Below, piece by piece: positions 21,481 through 33,740 of a stretch of DNA of 64,000 bases; within the stretch, counting starts at the first letter, position 1, and each line of letters begins with the position of its first letter. The stretch is from contig JAWPHD010000227.1 of NCBI GenBank assembly GCA_037043455.1, positions 62,001 through 126,000 of the forward strand, in the 5' to 3' direction. The notes beneath the pieces were generated by a model. It saw only the letters and a list, made by a program, of their open reading frames with translations. It ran no database searches and was not told the origin of the DNA. The position numbers and the translations under genes are program-made. This DNA comes from Cyrtodaria siliqua. Its lineage: Eukaryota; Mollusca; Bivalvia; Adapedonta; Hiatellidae.

Positions 21481-22344
21481 ATTAAAAAAAAAAAAAAAAA
21501 GTCATAAAATCTGGTAAAGTTTGGCAAAGATCAGATGCAAAATGAAGGCCCTATCGTATGACGAGGCAAATTATAGCATTTCTAACTAAATCAAGGGCCA
21601 TAACTCCGCTGTTACTGGTCCGACCTGGCTGGTTTTCGAACTTGTTCGAGCTTTCGTTGATATTAACCATCTGATAAAGATTGGTAAAGATCGGATGAAA
21701 AATGAAGCCCCTATCGTCTTAACGAGGTAAAATATAGCATTTTTAACTAAATCAAGGGCCATAACTCCGCTGTACTTGTCCGATATGGCTGATTTTCGAA
21801 CTTGTTCGAGCTTTCAATGACATTAACAATCTGATAAAGTTTGGTAAAGATCGGATGAACAATGAAGCCCCTATCGTCTTAACGAGGCAAAATATAGCAT
21901 TTATAACTAAATCAAGGGCCATAACTCCGCTGTTACTGGTCCGATATAAATGGTTTTCGAACTTTTTCGAGCTTTCAACGACATTAACAATCTGATAAAG
22001 TTTGGTAAAAATCGGATGAACAATGAAGCCCCTATCGTCTTAACGAGGCAAAATATAGCATTTTTAACTAAATCAAGGGCCATAACTCCCCTGTTACTAT
22101 TCTGATATGGCTGGTTTTCAAACTTGTCCGAGCTTTCATTGGTATTAACAATCTGATAAAGTTTGGTAAAGATCGGATGAACAATGAAGCTCCTATCGTC
22201 TTAACGAGGCAAAATATAGCATTTTTAACTAAATCAAGGGCCATAACTCCGCTGTTACTCGTCTGATATGGCCGGTTTTCGAACTTGTCCGAGCTTCATT
22301 GATATTCACAATGTGGTAAAGCTTGGTAAAGATAGGATAAACAA
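21481..22344 (+). repeat. Family B array
   Basis: Five to six roughly 160-bp units, each with AAATCAAGGGCCATAACTCC, TTGTCCGAGCTTTCATTGAT-type text and CCCCTATCGTCTTAACGAGG. The array runs into a full family B left end at 22345. Confidence 0.9.
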
Positions 22345-24645
22345 GAGGCCCAAGAGGGCCTGTGGACGCTCTACTGGCTTATATGGCTCTTATAACATCA
22401 ATGAAGCGAGTGACTATCACCTTAAAGAGGCAAAATATAGCATTTTTTACTAAATCAATAGCTATAACTCCGCCATTACTGGTCCGATCTGGCTGGTTTT
22501 CGAACTTGGCCAGTAGAGACAATAAAAATAAAAAAAAATAAAAAATAAACATTAAAAAAAAATAAAAATAAAAAAAATTCAAAAAAAATTATGAAAAAAA
22601 AAATAAAAAAAAAATAAAAAAAAATTAAATTAAAAAAGTAAATAAATAATAATATAAAAAAAAGTCATAAAATCTGGTAAAGTTTGGCAAAGATCAGATG
22701 CAAAATGAAGGCCCTATCGTATGACGTGGCAAATTATAGCATTTTTTAACAAAATCAAGGGCCATAACTTCGCTGTTACTGGTCCGATCTCGCTAGTTTT
22801 CAAACCTGACCGAGCTTTCAACGACATTAACAATCTGATAAAGCTTGGTAAAGATTGGATGAAAAATGAAGGCCCTACCGTCTTAACAAGACAAAATATT
22901 TTGAACTAAATCAAGGGCCATAACTCCGCTGATATTGGTCCGATATGAATGGTTTTCGAACATGTCCAAGCTTTTATTGATATAAACAATCTGATAAAGT
23001 TTGGTAAGGATCGGAACAATGAAGCCTCTATCGCCTTAACGAGGCAAAATATAGCATTTTTAACTAAATAAAGGGCCGTAACTCCGCTGTTACTAGTCCG
23101 ATATGGCTGGTTTTCGAACTTGACCGAGCTTTCATTGATATTAACAATCTGATAGTGTTTGGTAAAGATCGGATGAACAATGAAGCCCCTATCGTCTTAA
23201 CGACGCAAAATATAACATTTTTACCAAATCAAGTGCCATAACTCCGCTGTTACTGGTCCGATAAGGCTGGTTTTCAAACTTGTTCGGGCTTTCAATGACA
23301 TTAACAATCTGATAAAGTTTGGTAAAGATCGGATGAACAATAAAGCCCCTATCGTATTAACGAGGCAAAATATAGCATTTTTAACTAAATCAAGGGCCAT
23401 AACTCCGCTGTTACTAGTCCGATATGGCTGGTTTTCGAACTTGTCCGAGCTTTCATTGATATTAACAATGTGGTAAAGCTTGGTAAAGATAGGATGGAAA
23501 ACGAAAGCCCTATCGTCTTAACGAGGCAAATAATAGCAATATAGCGTTTTTAACTAAATCAAGGACCATAACTCCGCTCTTACTGGTCCGATTTGGCTGG
23601 TTTTCGAACTTGTCCGAGCTTTCATTGATATTAACAATGTGGTAAAGTTTGGTAAAGATAGGATGACAAATGAAGGCCCTATCGTCTTAACGAGGCAAAA
23701 TATAGCAATATAGCAATATAGCATTTTTAACTAAATCAAGAGCCATAACTCCGTTGTTACTTATCCGATCTGGCTGGTTTTCGAACTCATCCGAGCTTTC
23801 ATTGATATTAACAACCTGTTAAAGTTTGGTAAAGATCGGATGAAAAATGAAGGCCCTATCGTCTTAACGAGACAAAAGTTAACGATGGACGGACAACGGA
23901 CGGACGACGGACAACTCGGCATCCCATAAGCTAAGGCCAGTAGAGCTAAAAACGAAGGTCCTATCATCTTAATGACGCATAATATAGCAATATAGCATTT
24001 TTAACTAAATCAAGGACCATAACTCTGGTGTTACTGGTCCGATCTGGCTGGTTTTCGGACTTGTCCGAGCTTTCATTGATATTAACAATGTCGTAAAGTT
24101 TGGTAAAGATAGGATGAAAAATGAAGGCCCTATCGTCTTAACGAGGCAAAATATAGCAATATAGCATTTTTAACTAAATCAAGGGCCATAACTCTGCTGT
24201 TACTTGGCCGATCTGGCTGGTTTTCGAACTCATCCGAGCTTTCGTTGATATTAACAAGCTGTTAAAGTTTGGTAAAGATTGGATGAAAAATGAAGGCCCT
24301 ATCGTCTTAACGAGACAAAAGTTAACAACGGACGACGGACAACTCGGCATCCCATAAGCTCTGCTAGCCTTCGGCCAGTAGAGCTAAAAATGAACGCCCT
24401 TTTGTCTTAACGAGGCAAAATATAGCATTTTTAACTAAATCAAGGGCCATAACTCCGCTGTTACTGGTTCGATTTAGCTGGTTTGCGAACTTGTGCGAGC
24501 TTTCATTGACATTAACAATCTGGTAAAGTTTGGTTAAGATCAGATGAAAAATGAAGGCCCTATCATCTTAACGAGACAAAAGTTAACGACGGACGGACGA
24601 CGGACGACAGACAACTCGGCATCCCATAAGCTCTACTAGCTAAAA
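22345..24645 (+). mobile_element. Family B elements, nested copies
   Basis: The left end ACAAGAGGCCCAAGAGGGCC (hairpin GGCCC/GGGCC) is followed by GGACGCTCTACTGGC. An A-rich stretch (22505-22660) precedes the roughly 160-bp array. Three right ends occur: about 23927-23950 (GGCCAGTAGAGCTAAAAA), 24358-24389 (hairpin CTGCTAGCCTTCGGCCAGTAG) and 24629-24646 (TCTACTAGCTAAAAA). Each has a GGACGGACAACGGACGG-type tract before it. This suggests serial copies that each kept part of the array. Confidence 0.85.
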
Positions 24646-24882
24646 ATTGAATAAAATCGCTGATTTCTGTAATACATTATGGGTATTTAACTAAAAATTA
24701 GAAATTTATCTAATACAATAGAAAAACGAAATATTGTTACTTTTTTTGTCAGGGTTAAGGTCCAGTGATTAAGAAGAAAAAAGTCCCAAACCGCATGATG
24801 TTTGGAAATGCCTTAATTTTGGGGCGTTTTTTTTTATTTTTGTAAAAAATCGCCGGAATGTGGAATTATTTTTTGAAATTAG

Positions 24883-25064
24883 ATTGAATTGGATTTTATT
24901 GTCGCACCAACAGCTAAGGTCATATGGCGACTTTCCAGCTTCCATTGGTGGAGGAAGACCCCAGGTGCCCCTCCGGGCAATTTTCGTGCACGGGCGGGCA
25001 CCTGGGTAGAACCACCGACGTTCCGCAAGCCAGCTGGATAGCTTCCTCACATAAAGATTCCTAG
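24883..25064 (-). mobile_element. SINE-2, 182 bp
   Basis: A GC-rich insert in AT-rich family G sequence, flanked by the duplication GAAATTAG (24875-24882 and 25065-25072). On the minus strand it begins near GAAGCTATCCAGCTGGCTTG, continues through AACGTCGGTGGTTCTACCC and CCCGGAGGGGCACCTGGGGT, and ends AATCCAATTCAAT. GGTGGTTCTACCC could be a degraded Pol III box B. The short length and duplication fit a SINE. The family is not named. Confidence 0.7.
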
Positions 25065-25174
25065 GAAATTAGTTTGAACATGAACTTATCAAACAGAAGC
25101 AATAGAATGTTGCACAGCATACATATTCAAGTTTTTCCTGACACAATATAAACGTATGTGCTCAAATATTGGCA

Positions 25175-25446
25175 GGGGGCCCCGGGTTCAATCCTCCGTG
25201 GTGCCACTGGGTTTCGTCGGTGTGTTCTTGGGCAAGACACTTTACCTTAGCCTCGTCCGTCGGATGGGGACGTAAACCGGGCGGTCCCGTGTATCGGTCT
25301 ATCCTCTGAGCACGTTAAGAACCATAGGAATCTCTTCGATAATAAGAGTAGGGCAGGTTCCCGGATTCCTATGTATCCTTCCCCTCTCTCTGGGGCGGCT
25401 CTAAATAACCTATACTGTGTTGATGAGCCGTTAAACAACATTCAAT
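25175..25446 (+). mobile_element. SINE-3, 5'-truncated copy
   Basis: Flanked by a 13-bp duplication, TCAAATATTGGCA (25162-25174 and 25447-25459). It matches the full-length SINE-3 at 40747-41062 in opposite orientation, starting just before box B (GGTTCAATCC). It contains CTTGGGCAAGACACTTTACC, which resembles conserved central domains of widespread animal SINEs, and ends in ATTCA repeats. The box A head is absent, so this is a typical 5' truncation. Confidence 0.88.
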
Positions 25447-25830
25447 TCAATTCAAATATTGGCATTTTAGGGCAAAATGTTGGAAAAATTTCTGTAATCC
25501 ATTGTGGGTATTGGGTTAAAATATAGAAATAAATTTAATACCATTGAATAAGGACACATTGTAACATTTTTGGATAGACAAAGGTTCAATAATTAAGTAG
25601 AAAAAAGTCCCAAACCTTAATTTTCAGGCGAAAAATGTGTATTTTTTTCAAAAATCGATGGAATATGGGATTATTTTTGAAAATAACTTTAACAAACTTA
25701 TCAAATTGAAATAATAGAATGTTGCACAGCATACATTTTCAAGTGTTTTCTAGCATTATGCTGAAATATTGACATTTTAGGGGAAAATGTTTGAAAAAAG
25801 GACTAAAATCACTTATTTCAGCAAACCATT

Positions 25831-26014
25831 GGGTGTAAAATCTAGAAAAATATAGCAGTACAATAGAAAAATAAGACTGTAAGCTAGTAGGAGAAACCCT
25901 CCCCCAATTTTGTTTTTGTACACCCTATTTTTCTGAAAGTCCATTATGTGTAGAGCATGTTCCATGTACGTGTACCAACTTGGCGACTTCGGCTTTACCA
26001 TGTTACCTGGTACA
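25831..26014. other. Short unassigned spacer
   Basis: AT-rich spacer between arrays G and F. Nothing recognised. Confidence 0.4.
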
Positions 26015-26439
26015 TAGAGCTATATACAGTATACGTTATAAATAGAGAAATAGTGTTGAGCGACCCTCTGTATACGGCCACTGGGCCGACCCACAGATTT
26101 TGCTACACAACGGGACCGGTGGCCAGCCATAGACAAAAGTCCCCAGTATATGTGGCGCTTGGTCGCTAGTCCATATAAGGGGAAGGATACCCGAGTTCGA
26201 GTCTTGAACATGGCACATAGAGCTATATACAGTTATATAGAAGGAAAAAACATTGAACGACCTTCGGCCAACAGCTGCTGGGCCGACTTACAGATTGGGC
26301 GACACAACGGGACTAGTGGGTAGCCGTCGGCAAAGGTCCCGGCAATGCAAGGCATTCGATCGCTAAGCCGTATCAGGGGAGAAGCTACCTGAGTTTGGGC
26401 CTCGAACCTCGTAACTCACCTAAGAGCTATATACAGTAT
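26015..26439 (+). repeat. Family F array, left part
   Basis: About two units of roughly 195 bp with AGAGCTATATACAGT, GAGAAATAG(C/T)GTTGA, CTGGGCCGACCCACAG and CACAACGGGACCGGTGGCC. It is interrupted at AGTAT (26435-26439) by the long-TIR element and continues at 30846. Confidence 0.87.
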
Positions 26440-27242
26440 CACTGTCGGGATCCGTACACCGGATCTTGGTCAAGACCCCGTTCACTAGTACGGAGTTTTG
26501 GTCAGCCATGTTGTAGAAAACGTGCGGATAACAACAGCAAAGGTAGGTTAACCACGTTTTTCTCCTATTTTTGTTCATGTATATGAATAATCAGTATTGC
26601 TATATGTTGCGGAAACATTTCCCCGTTCAAATATTACCGTACATTGTTGACATATTACTTTAAATGCTACAATTCGGATCAAAGAAAAACAATTGCCGGT
26701 GCTGAAATTCGCCCAAAGTACCCTTCAGCAATAAATATCTCATTAATTTTCAAGTTAATGAAATTTTTGAATTGGCAGATTTATTTGTTTTCCCAATATA
26801 CGTCCATGTTCAAAATTTCAGCATCATTCATCCGAAATTGGCCGAGATATGAATCGAAACAAAACGTGCCCAGCGTAACTAATTCATATAAACAGACGCT
26901 GATTTGTGTACGGAGTCTTGTCCATGTACTGTACGGGGTTTTGCAATGCTACGATTGTTTTCGCTGCTCTGCACTGAAGTTATTTACTTATATTTGTAGT
27001 AATTCTGAGACATTATTTAGGTCCTATATGTCTTATACCATTTTGTATTGTTAAGACGAAAAAATGCAGAAAACTAAAACTCAAAAGGGGTAATTCTTGA
27101 GAAAGACTCCGTACTTATTCCAAATAACTACAAGTACTACAAACTAAGTCCAGACGTATATTATTGTCTGTTAGAATTGATACAGTTGTCCAATTTTAGC
27201 TCATTGTGACCACAGTTAACGTCATATATTTTTTTTTCTCAT

Positions 27243-29434
27243 TTACAACAATCCATTACATTGGTCAATGTTTATTCAACTTAGAAATGAGGTAATTGCT
27301 TTAATCCGCGAATCTAAGGAATCATACAAGTCAAAACTTACATCCAAATTAACTGATAAATCAATCCCCACGGGTAAATGATGGCGTATAGCAAAATCGA
27401 TCTCTAAATTGAACAAAATAACTCAACCAAACTTTCCAATAAAAAATAACGGTCGTATTTTAATACATCCAGTAGACAAAGCAAACGCATTGAATTCTTC
27501 CTTTTCTGCAACATCTCATATTGAACATGAGCCGGAATTACCTACTTTTCATAATCCCACTGACTATAAAATGAATGACTTTATTATAAATGAAACGGAA
27601 GTAATTGATCAATTGAAAATCTTGAAATTATCGAAACCTCCAGGCCCAGATATGATTAGCCCAAAGGTGTTAAAATTAGTTTTAAATAGCATCGCTGCTC
27701 CATTGACGCGACTTTTTAATCTGTCATTGTCCACTAGAAAAGTACCATACCAATGGAAACAGGCGAATGTAACTCCTATTTTTAAGGGCAAGGGAAAACC
27801 TGACATGCCGGGCAATTATAGGCCTATATCCATTACCAGTATTATTTGCAAATTGATGGAAAAAATCGTATTTAAACACTTGTTCAACTATATCAAAACG
27901 AATAACCTTCTGTGCAAATGCCAGGCAGGCTTTCAACCTAGAGACTCTACAGTAAATCAGCTCATAGAAATATATAATAACATAATAAGCAACCTCGACG
28001 CTGGGAAAGATGTACGATTTATATTTTGCGTTTGACAAAGTATGGCATGCTGAGTTGCTTTTTAAATTAGCTAAATACGGTATCAATGATTCATTATGTA
28101 ACTGGATACGTAGTATCTCTCTGATAGGCAGCAAAAAGTAGTCCTAGATGGATTTTCTTCACGCTTCAGTACTATAGATGCAGGTGTTCCGCAAGGCTAT
28201 GTTTTAGGTCCGTTTCTATTTCTGCTTTATATAAATGACATCTCAGATGACTTATTGAATGATGTACGGTTATTTGCTGATGACACTTCTCTTTTTGTTG
28301 TAGTTGATAAAAACCCAGTAGAATGTGCCAACTCTCTTACAAATGATCTTTGCAAAATATCTGAATGGTCAAAAAAATGGGCTGTTACATTTAATCCTAA
28401 AAAAACACAAAAGCCTTGTTTGCACTAGAAGAAACTATAACCACCCACCAGTCTACTTTGATAATGATGTAGTACAAGACGTAGCGTCACATTGCCACCT
28501 TGGATTAACAATTCAGTCCAATGCAACTTGGTCGCAAAAAAAAATAGAAAATATATACGAAAAAGCATGTGCACGATTTAACATTCTAAGAATGCTTAAG
28601 TACAAACTTGACAGACATTCTCTATTGAAAATATATATCGCCTTTATAAGACTTATACTTGAATATGGAGATTCAGTATGGGATAACTGTACACAGGGAG
28701 AATCTGATCTATTAGAGAGCGTCCAAGTTGAAGCAGCACGAATAATAACAGGCCTCAGATGCAATTCCTCTAGATCATACTTATATACTGAATTGAACTT
28801 AGAAACAATAACAAAAAGAAGAAAAGATCATAAACTTGTAACTATTTACAAAATAATTTATGGCATAAGTCCAGAATACATGTATAACTTAATCCAGCCA
28901 TACTTACCTGTAAACAATAATTATAACCTTCGAACTTCAGGATTAAACTTACGTCTCCCTCTTTGTCGTACAACATCATATTATAACAGCTTTCTGCCGA
29001 GTACAATTAGATTGTGGAATGCTTTACATTTAGACGCTAAAAATGCACCATCTGTTGAACAGTTTAAGCATAAACTTAAGGCTATTGAACATAGGACTGA
29101 CAGTCCATATCACTATAATATAGGAATTAGGAATGATAACATCATCCATTGTCAATTAAGAAATAACTCAAGTAATCTAAATACGCATTTATTTGACCAC
29201 TTCTTGACAGATTCAGCAGTATGTCCGAAATGTGGCAATCCATGTGAGGACAATTCTCATTTCTTTTTCAACTGTCCACTGTATAACCAATTCAGAAATG
29301 ACTTACTTGATACCCTAGCCAATCGTGTTGATGTCACGCATATCAACATTGACTTGATACTAAACGATACGACGAACTCAGAAATTGTACTTATCGTCCA
29401 CAAATACATCAAGTGTACCAGGGGATTTTCGTAG
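27243..29434 (+). pseudogene. Jockey/CR1-like LINE pol, broken
   Basis: A 5'-truncated non-LTR pol read in at least four pieces. A first degenerate piece (27243-27408, one stop) shows LRNEVIALIRESKESYKSKL. The second (27409-28035) holds the RT fingers: SKPPGPDMISPKVLK, WKQANVTPIFKGKG and NYRPISITSIICKLMEKIV. A frameshift near 28025 leads to FDKVWHAELLFKLAKYGIND, then GVPQGYVLGPFLFLLYINDI (motif B) and LFADDTSLF (motif C, F-A-D-D), with another shift near 28130. A shift near 28405 opens the last frame (to 29434), which includes HLGLTIQSNATWSQKKI, an ARFNILRMLKYKLDR thumb and a final CPKCGNPCEDNSHFFFNC knuckle. The endonuclease and ORF1 are absent. It is nested in the long-TIR element. Confidence 0.9.
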
Positions 29435-29990
29435 AATTATAGATGTATGTACATGTACATATGTATATGTATGTATATACTATTGTATTTTCAGATATGT
29501 TTTGTCACAATGCTAGAAGTTTTTTTTATATATTATCATCTTTCTTCCTTTTTTATTGTAATTTTTATTTGTTTGTTTGTCTGTTTTCTCAGTTATCTTA
29601 AATTCCAAAATTAACTATTGGTTACAGAAACTCATACTAAAACCATTATATTTTGTAATAATCGGTACATTTTTATATATATTTCGTATTGGTTTCCAGT
29701 ATGATTTTCTTTCTGTTGATTCTTTTTTTTTTCTCACTTAAATTTTTTCTGACAGTACAAAGTGTTAATACTAAACAATCACGGTACACATGTTTCAAAG
29801 ATTCTAAGTTAATTGTCAAACCAATATATGCAAACTGTACTACAAGTCCACATTTTATGTTATGTTTGATATGAATTTATTGTTTATATGTACCTTGATA
29901 TGGGAGAGGTCTTACATAGGCATTGCCTGTTGTCCAATCCCATTCAGTACTTGAATAAAATATTGTTTAAATAAAGTATTATTATTCGTC
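29435..29990 (+). other. LINE 3' UTR and tail
   Basis: AT-rich sequence downstream of the broken LINE, ending in AATAAAGTATTATTATT (about 29969-29985), a plausible 3' tail. No clear target duplication was found. Confidence 0.55.
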
Positions 29991-30337
29991 CCACGGGCGT
30001 TAAAAATCCTTACCGTATTTTTTTCAAACAGTTTGCCTGTCAGGTGAAAATTAATTCTATGCCCCATACTGACATCTAAACTATGTCAAACTTTCCTAAG
30101 CATGTTAATAGAAAATGTAAAGTTGGTTCTTAAACTACATTGACAACACATAATATAGATAAAGGCATGGGTTAATATTAATTATCTATATAGCTCGCAT
30201 GATTATATCTGTTCAAGGAAATCTACGTTGATTCAGTTCTAATGACACTACATTGACTGTTTACAAACATTCAATGAATGTTTTATGTATTACATGTAAT
30301 GCAAGTACCATTAAAACCATAGTTTCATACAATATAT
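29991..30337. other. Interior of the long-TIR element
   Basis: AT-rich sequence between the LINE tail and the right TIR arm. Stops in all frames and no recognised motif. Confidence 0.45.
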
Positions 30338-30845
30338 TTAAAGCAAAACTCCGTACAGTAATAAATAATATTTGCAGTACTCCGTACACAAGTGCCCAAG
30401 ACCCCGTACACAAACATTAATTTTGTTTCGATTCATATCTCGGCCAATTTCGGACGAATGATGCTGAAATTTTGAGCATGCACGTATATTGGAAAAACAA
30501 ATAAATCTGCCAATTCAAAATTTTCATTAACTTGAAAATTAATGAGATATTTATTGCTGAAGGGTACTTTCGGCGATTTTCAACACCGGCAATTGTTTTT
30601 CTTTGATCCGAATTGTAGCATTTAAAGTCATATGTCAACAATGTACGGTAATATTTGAATGGGGCAATGTTTCCGCAACATACACCAATACTGATTATTC
30701 ATATACATGAACAAAAATAGCAGAAAAACGTGGTTAACCTACCTTTGCTGTTCTTATCCGCACGTTTTCTCCAACATGGCTGACCAAAACTCCGTACTAG
30801 TGAACGGGGTCTTGACCAAGATCCGGTGTACGGATCCCGACAGTG

Positions 30846-31510
30846 AGTATAGTTATACATGTATAGGGGGAAAATAGCGGTGAGCGACCCTCGGCAGATG
30901 GACTGATCCACATATTTTGTGACAACGTGACCGGCCGTCAGCAAAGGTCCCCGCTATGCGTGTTACTCGGTCCCTAGTCCTTATCAGGGTGAAGGCTTCC
31001 CAAGTTCAAGTCTCGAACATGGCACATAGAGCTATATACAGTTATATAGAGGGAAATAGCGTTGAACATCCTTCGGCCGATAGCCTTTTGTGACATAATG
31101 GGACCGGTGGCCAGCCGTCGGCAATGGTCCTCACTACGCGTGGAACTCGGTCCCTAGGTCGTATCAGGGGAAGGCTTCGGGTCTCGAACATGGCATCTAG
31201 AGCTATATACAGTATAGTAATATAGAGAGAAATAGCGTTGAGCGACCCACAACTCGACGGCCGCTGGGCCGACCCACAGGTTTTGTGACTCAATGGGGAT
31301 GGTGTCCAGCCTCGGCAAAGGTCCCCACTACGCGTGGCACTCTGTCGCTAGACCGTATCAGGGGGAAGGCTACCCGAGTTCGGGCCTCGAACATGGCACC
31401 TAGAGCTATATACAGTATATTTATAGAGAGAGAAATAACGTTGTGCGACCCTCGGTCGACGGCTGCTGGGCCAACCTACAGATCTTGTGACACAACGGGA
31501 CCATCTTGGA
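30846..31510 (+). repeat. Family F array, right part
   Basis: Three to four units of about 180-195 bp with AGAGCTATATACAGT, GCGTTGAGCGACC and CCGTATCAGGGG. This is the continuation of 26015-26439 across the long-TIR element. Confidence 0.87.
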
Positions 31511-31860
31511 CGCCATGTTTGATTTCATTTTATTGTGTTACACCTAAATTTCGGCAAGTATACATATGCATATTATACACAAGTCTAATTAACATTTTGA
31601 TATGTTATAGAAACCCTTACTTACAGACGAACACCAGTTTTTACAACCTATTTGCACTAAAAAAAAGATTTTTTTTGTAATGAATGTGGTGTTAACTTAA
31701 ATTACAGAATAGTTTCATTATGTTTGAAACGCTTCTCAACTTATATTAATAAAAGTACATGTATTATGTTTTTTACATGGTTTTGATTTAATTTATAATG
31801 TTTTTGATGTACATTGAAATTTTAATTGTTATGTACGGTAACATAGTTTACATGCACGTT
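31511..31860. other. AT-rich spacer, no feature
   Basis: Very AT-rich with many stops. Nothing recognised. Confidence 0.45.
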
Positions 31861-32565
31861 ACTCACTAAAGCCCAACTCTCAGAACTGATGGCACACCCG
31901 TCTCATTTTGAAACTATTATATGTTCTTTCAGAAAATCATACCCTACAAAATCCCCCATGGGGAGGGGGATCTACAGCCAGCTCAAGATCTAGTACATGA
32001 TGTGTTGTATTTGTTCGGAAGGTTCTGTCATGTCATTTTTTAACAAATTCCCATAAGGTATCAGTTAGAGCAGGCTTGTTTGCTTATAAAAGCAAATCAA
32101 ATGTCAGCATGCCATGCACTCCTTGGAAATATATGACAATGGCAATATCGCTAAGTGAGAGTAGGAATGTTCCATAGAAGAAAGACGGCACTTTTTTCTC
32201 TCATCCGGCGATATCTCAGTGCAACATGTATTATAAAATTACTTCTTGAAGAAAAAAATCCAGATTTTGTTTAATTAAAAACACATTTTCCTCCAACAAA
32301 ATAAAGCAGCATTTACCACCTTCTTATGGGTTTTCTGGTATATTATTGCACATTGAACTGTGCAGAAATGTTATATTTTACTTTTTCCGTTCTTTCTATG
32401 CACTTTTAATTTTTTCCCCAATACCTCAATGCATTTAGTAATTTTTTCAACATTTTGCCCTAAAATACAAATACTTGAGCATATATTTATATCTGATACA
32501 ATAAATGACTTAGATATGTATAGTGTGCAACATTTTGATAAGTTTATGTTCAAACTATTTTCAAA
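31861..32565 (-). repeat. Family G array, reverse orientation, left part
   Basis: It opens with CACTAAAGCCCAACTCTCAG, repeated at 36847. A block at 32440-32565 (TTTGCCCTAAAATACAAATA, ATTTTGATAAGTTTATGTTC) matches 36320-36435 in the same direction and 24650-25830 inverted. It is interrupted at 32566 by family D. Confidence 0.75.
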
Positions 32566-33725
32566 CAAGAAATGTCACAGTTAGTTGTCACAAATACCGC
32601 CGAAGTGACCTGTAAGTGTGACCTTGACCTTGAAGCAATATGAAACCAACAGATATATTTAAAAATAAAAAATATATATTAAAAAAAACAAAAAAAAATG
32701 GTGAAAAAAACAACAACAAAAAAACAAAAACAAAAAATGAAATAAAATTTTAAAAAAAAATTCAAAAATTCAAAAAAAAAATCACACCAAATATTAAAAA
32801 AAAAAAAAAAAAAAAATTCACACAAAAATTACGTAAGAAATAAATGAAAAAAAAAAAATTCAAAAATAAAAAAATAATAAGTTAAAGTTATTTGAAAATC
32901 CGTCCAGGAATGCCAGAGTTATTGTCTGACAAAATTTGACCATTGACCTCTAAGTGTGACCTTGACCTTGGGGCCACAGACCTGGACATCGTCTTATTGT
33001 GGTGAACACTTGTGCCAAGTAATTTGAAAATCCTTCCAGGAATGCCAGAGTTATTGACCGGACACAATTTGACCTTTGACTTATGTGTGACCTTGACCTT
33101 GGAGTGCGTGACACATCATGTTGTTGTGGTGAGCACTTGTGCCAAGTTAATTGAAAATCTGTCAAGAAATGCCAGTTATTGACCGGACATGATTTGACCT
33201 CTGTGACCTTGACCTTGGAGCGACGGACCTGGATTTTGTGCGCGACATGTCGTCTGGTTGTGCTGAGCACTTGTGCCAAGTTATTTGAATATCCGTCCAG
33301 GAATGCCAGAGTTACTGACTGGACACACTTTGACCTTTGACCTCTAAATGTGACCTTGACCTTGGAGCCACGGACCTGGATTTGTGCACGACACGTCGTC
33401 TAGTTGTGGTGAGCAATTGTGCAAAGTTATTTGAAAATCTGTCCATGAATGTCAGAGTAATTAACCGGGCACGAAAGCACTTTGTTTTGACCTTTGACCT
33501 CTAAGTGTGACCTTGACCTTGGAGACACGGACCTGGATTTTGTGCGCGACACGTCATCTTGTTGCGGTGAGCAATTGTGCGAAGTTATTTGAAAATCCGT
33601 CCATTATTGTCAGAGTTGAAGCGGACACGATTGTACAGGCAACGGAGACGAACAGAGACAAAAGGAGACGAACGGACAGACAGTACTACTACTATATGCC
33701 ACCCTTCGGGTGCATAAAAATTATA
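32566..33725 (+). mobile_element. Family D element, TGACCT-rich
   Basis: Left end ACAAGAAATGTCACAGTTAG, an A-rich region (32640-32885), then about six units of 127-146 bp with GAAAATCCGTCCAGGAATGC, CAGAGTTATTGACCGGACAC, TGACCTTTGACCTCTAAGTG and TGACCTTGACCTTGG. A GGAGACGAACGGACAGACAG tract and the hairpin ATGCCACCCTTCGGGTGCAT then TAAAAA close it. The layout parallels families A and B. No ORF. Confidence 0.87.
33331..33519 (+). promoter_or_regulatory. Nuclear-receptor-like TGACCT motifs in family D
   Basis: Representative sites: TGACCTTTGACCT at 33331-33343 and 33488-33500 (reverse complement AGGTCA-A-AGGTCA, the DR1 form), and TGACCTTGACCT at 33351-33362 and 33508-33519 (contains TCAAGGTCA on the other strand, an ERR/SF-1-type extended half-site). 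Similar sites occur in most units here and at 35097-35880. The match to consensus is seen. Any binding is inference. Confidence 0.45.
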
Positions 33726-33740
33726 AAAAAAAATCACAAA

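Larger units (their letters stand above)
24646..25830 (+). repeat. Family G array, plus orientation
   Basis: About three units of roughly 360 bp after discounting two SINEs. The shared text is TTCTGTAAT(A/C)CATT(A/G)TGGGTAT, AGAAAAAAGTCCCAAACC, AATAGAATGTTGCACAGCAT and AAATATTGGCATTTTAG. The same family lies in the opposite orientation at 32360-32565 and 36076-36830. No ORF. Confidence 0.82.
26440..30845. mobile_element. Long-TIR transposon, 4.4 kb, carrying a LINE
   Basis: Both ends begin CACTGTCGGGATCCGTACAC and stay similar for roughly 500 bp (26440-26950 and, inverted, 30845-30338). The 5-bp repeat AGTAT flanks the element (26435-26439, 30846-30850). Within the arms the motif GTACGG(A/G)GT recurs (near 26491, 26918, 26935 and their partners on the right), resembling subterminal transposase-binding repeats. 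No transposase is visible. The interior is mostly a LINE insertion (27243-29990). The CACTG start and 5-bp duplication are suggestive of CACTG/Transib-like groups, but assignment is open. Confidence 0.78.

Noticed and set aside
26644..27054. 136-codon plus-strand reading frame and its near copy on the minus strand at 30641-30417
   Set aside because: The two are the inverted arms of the long-TIR element. The shared frame reflects arm identity, not coding selection, and neither shows a known domain.
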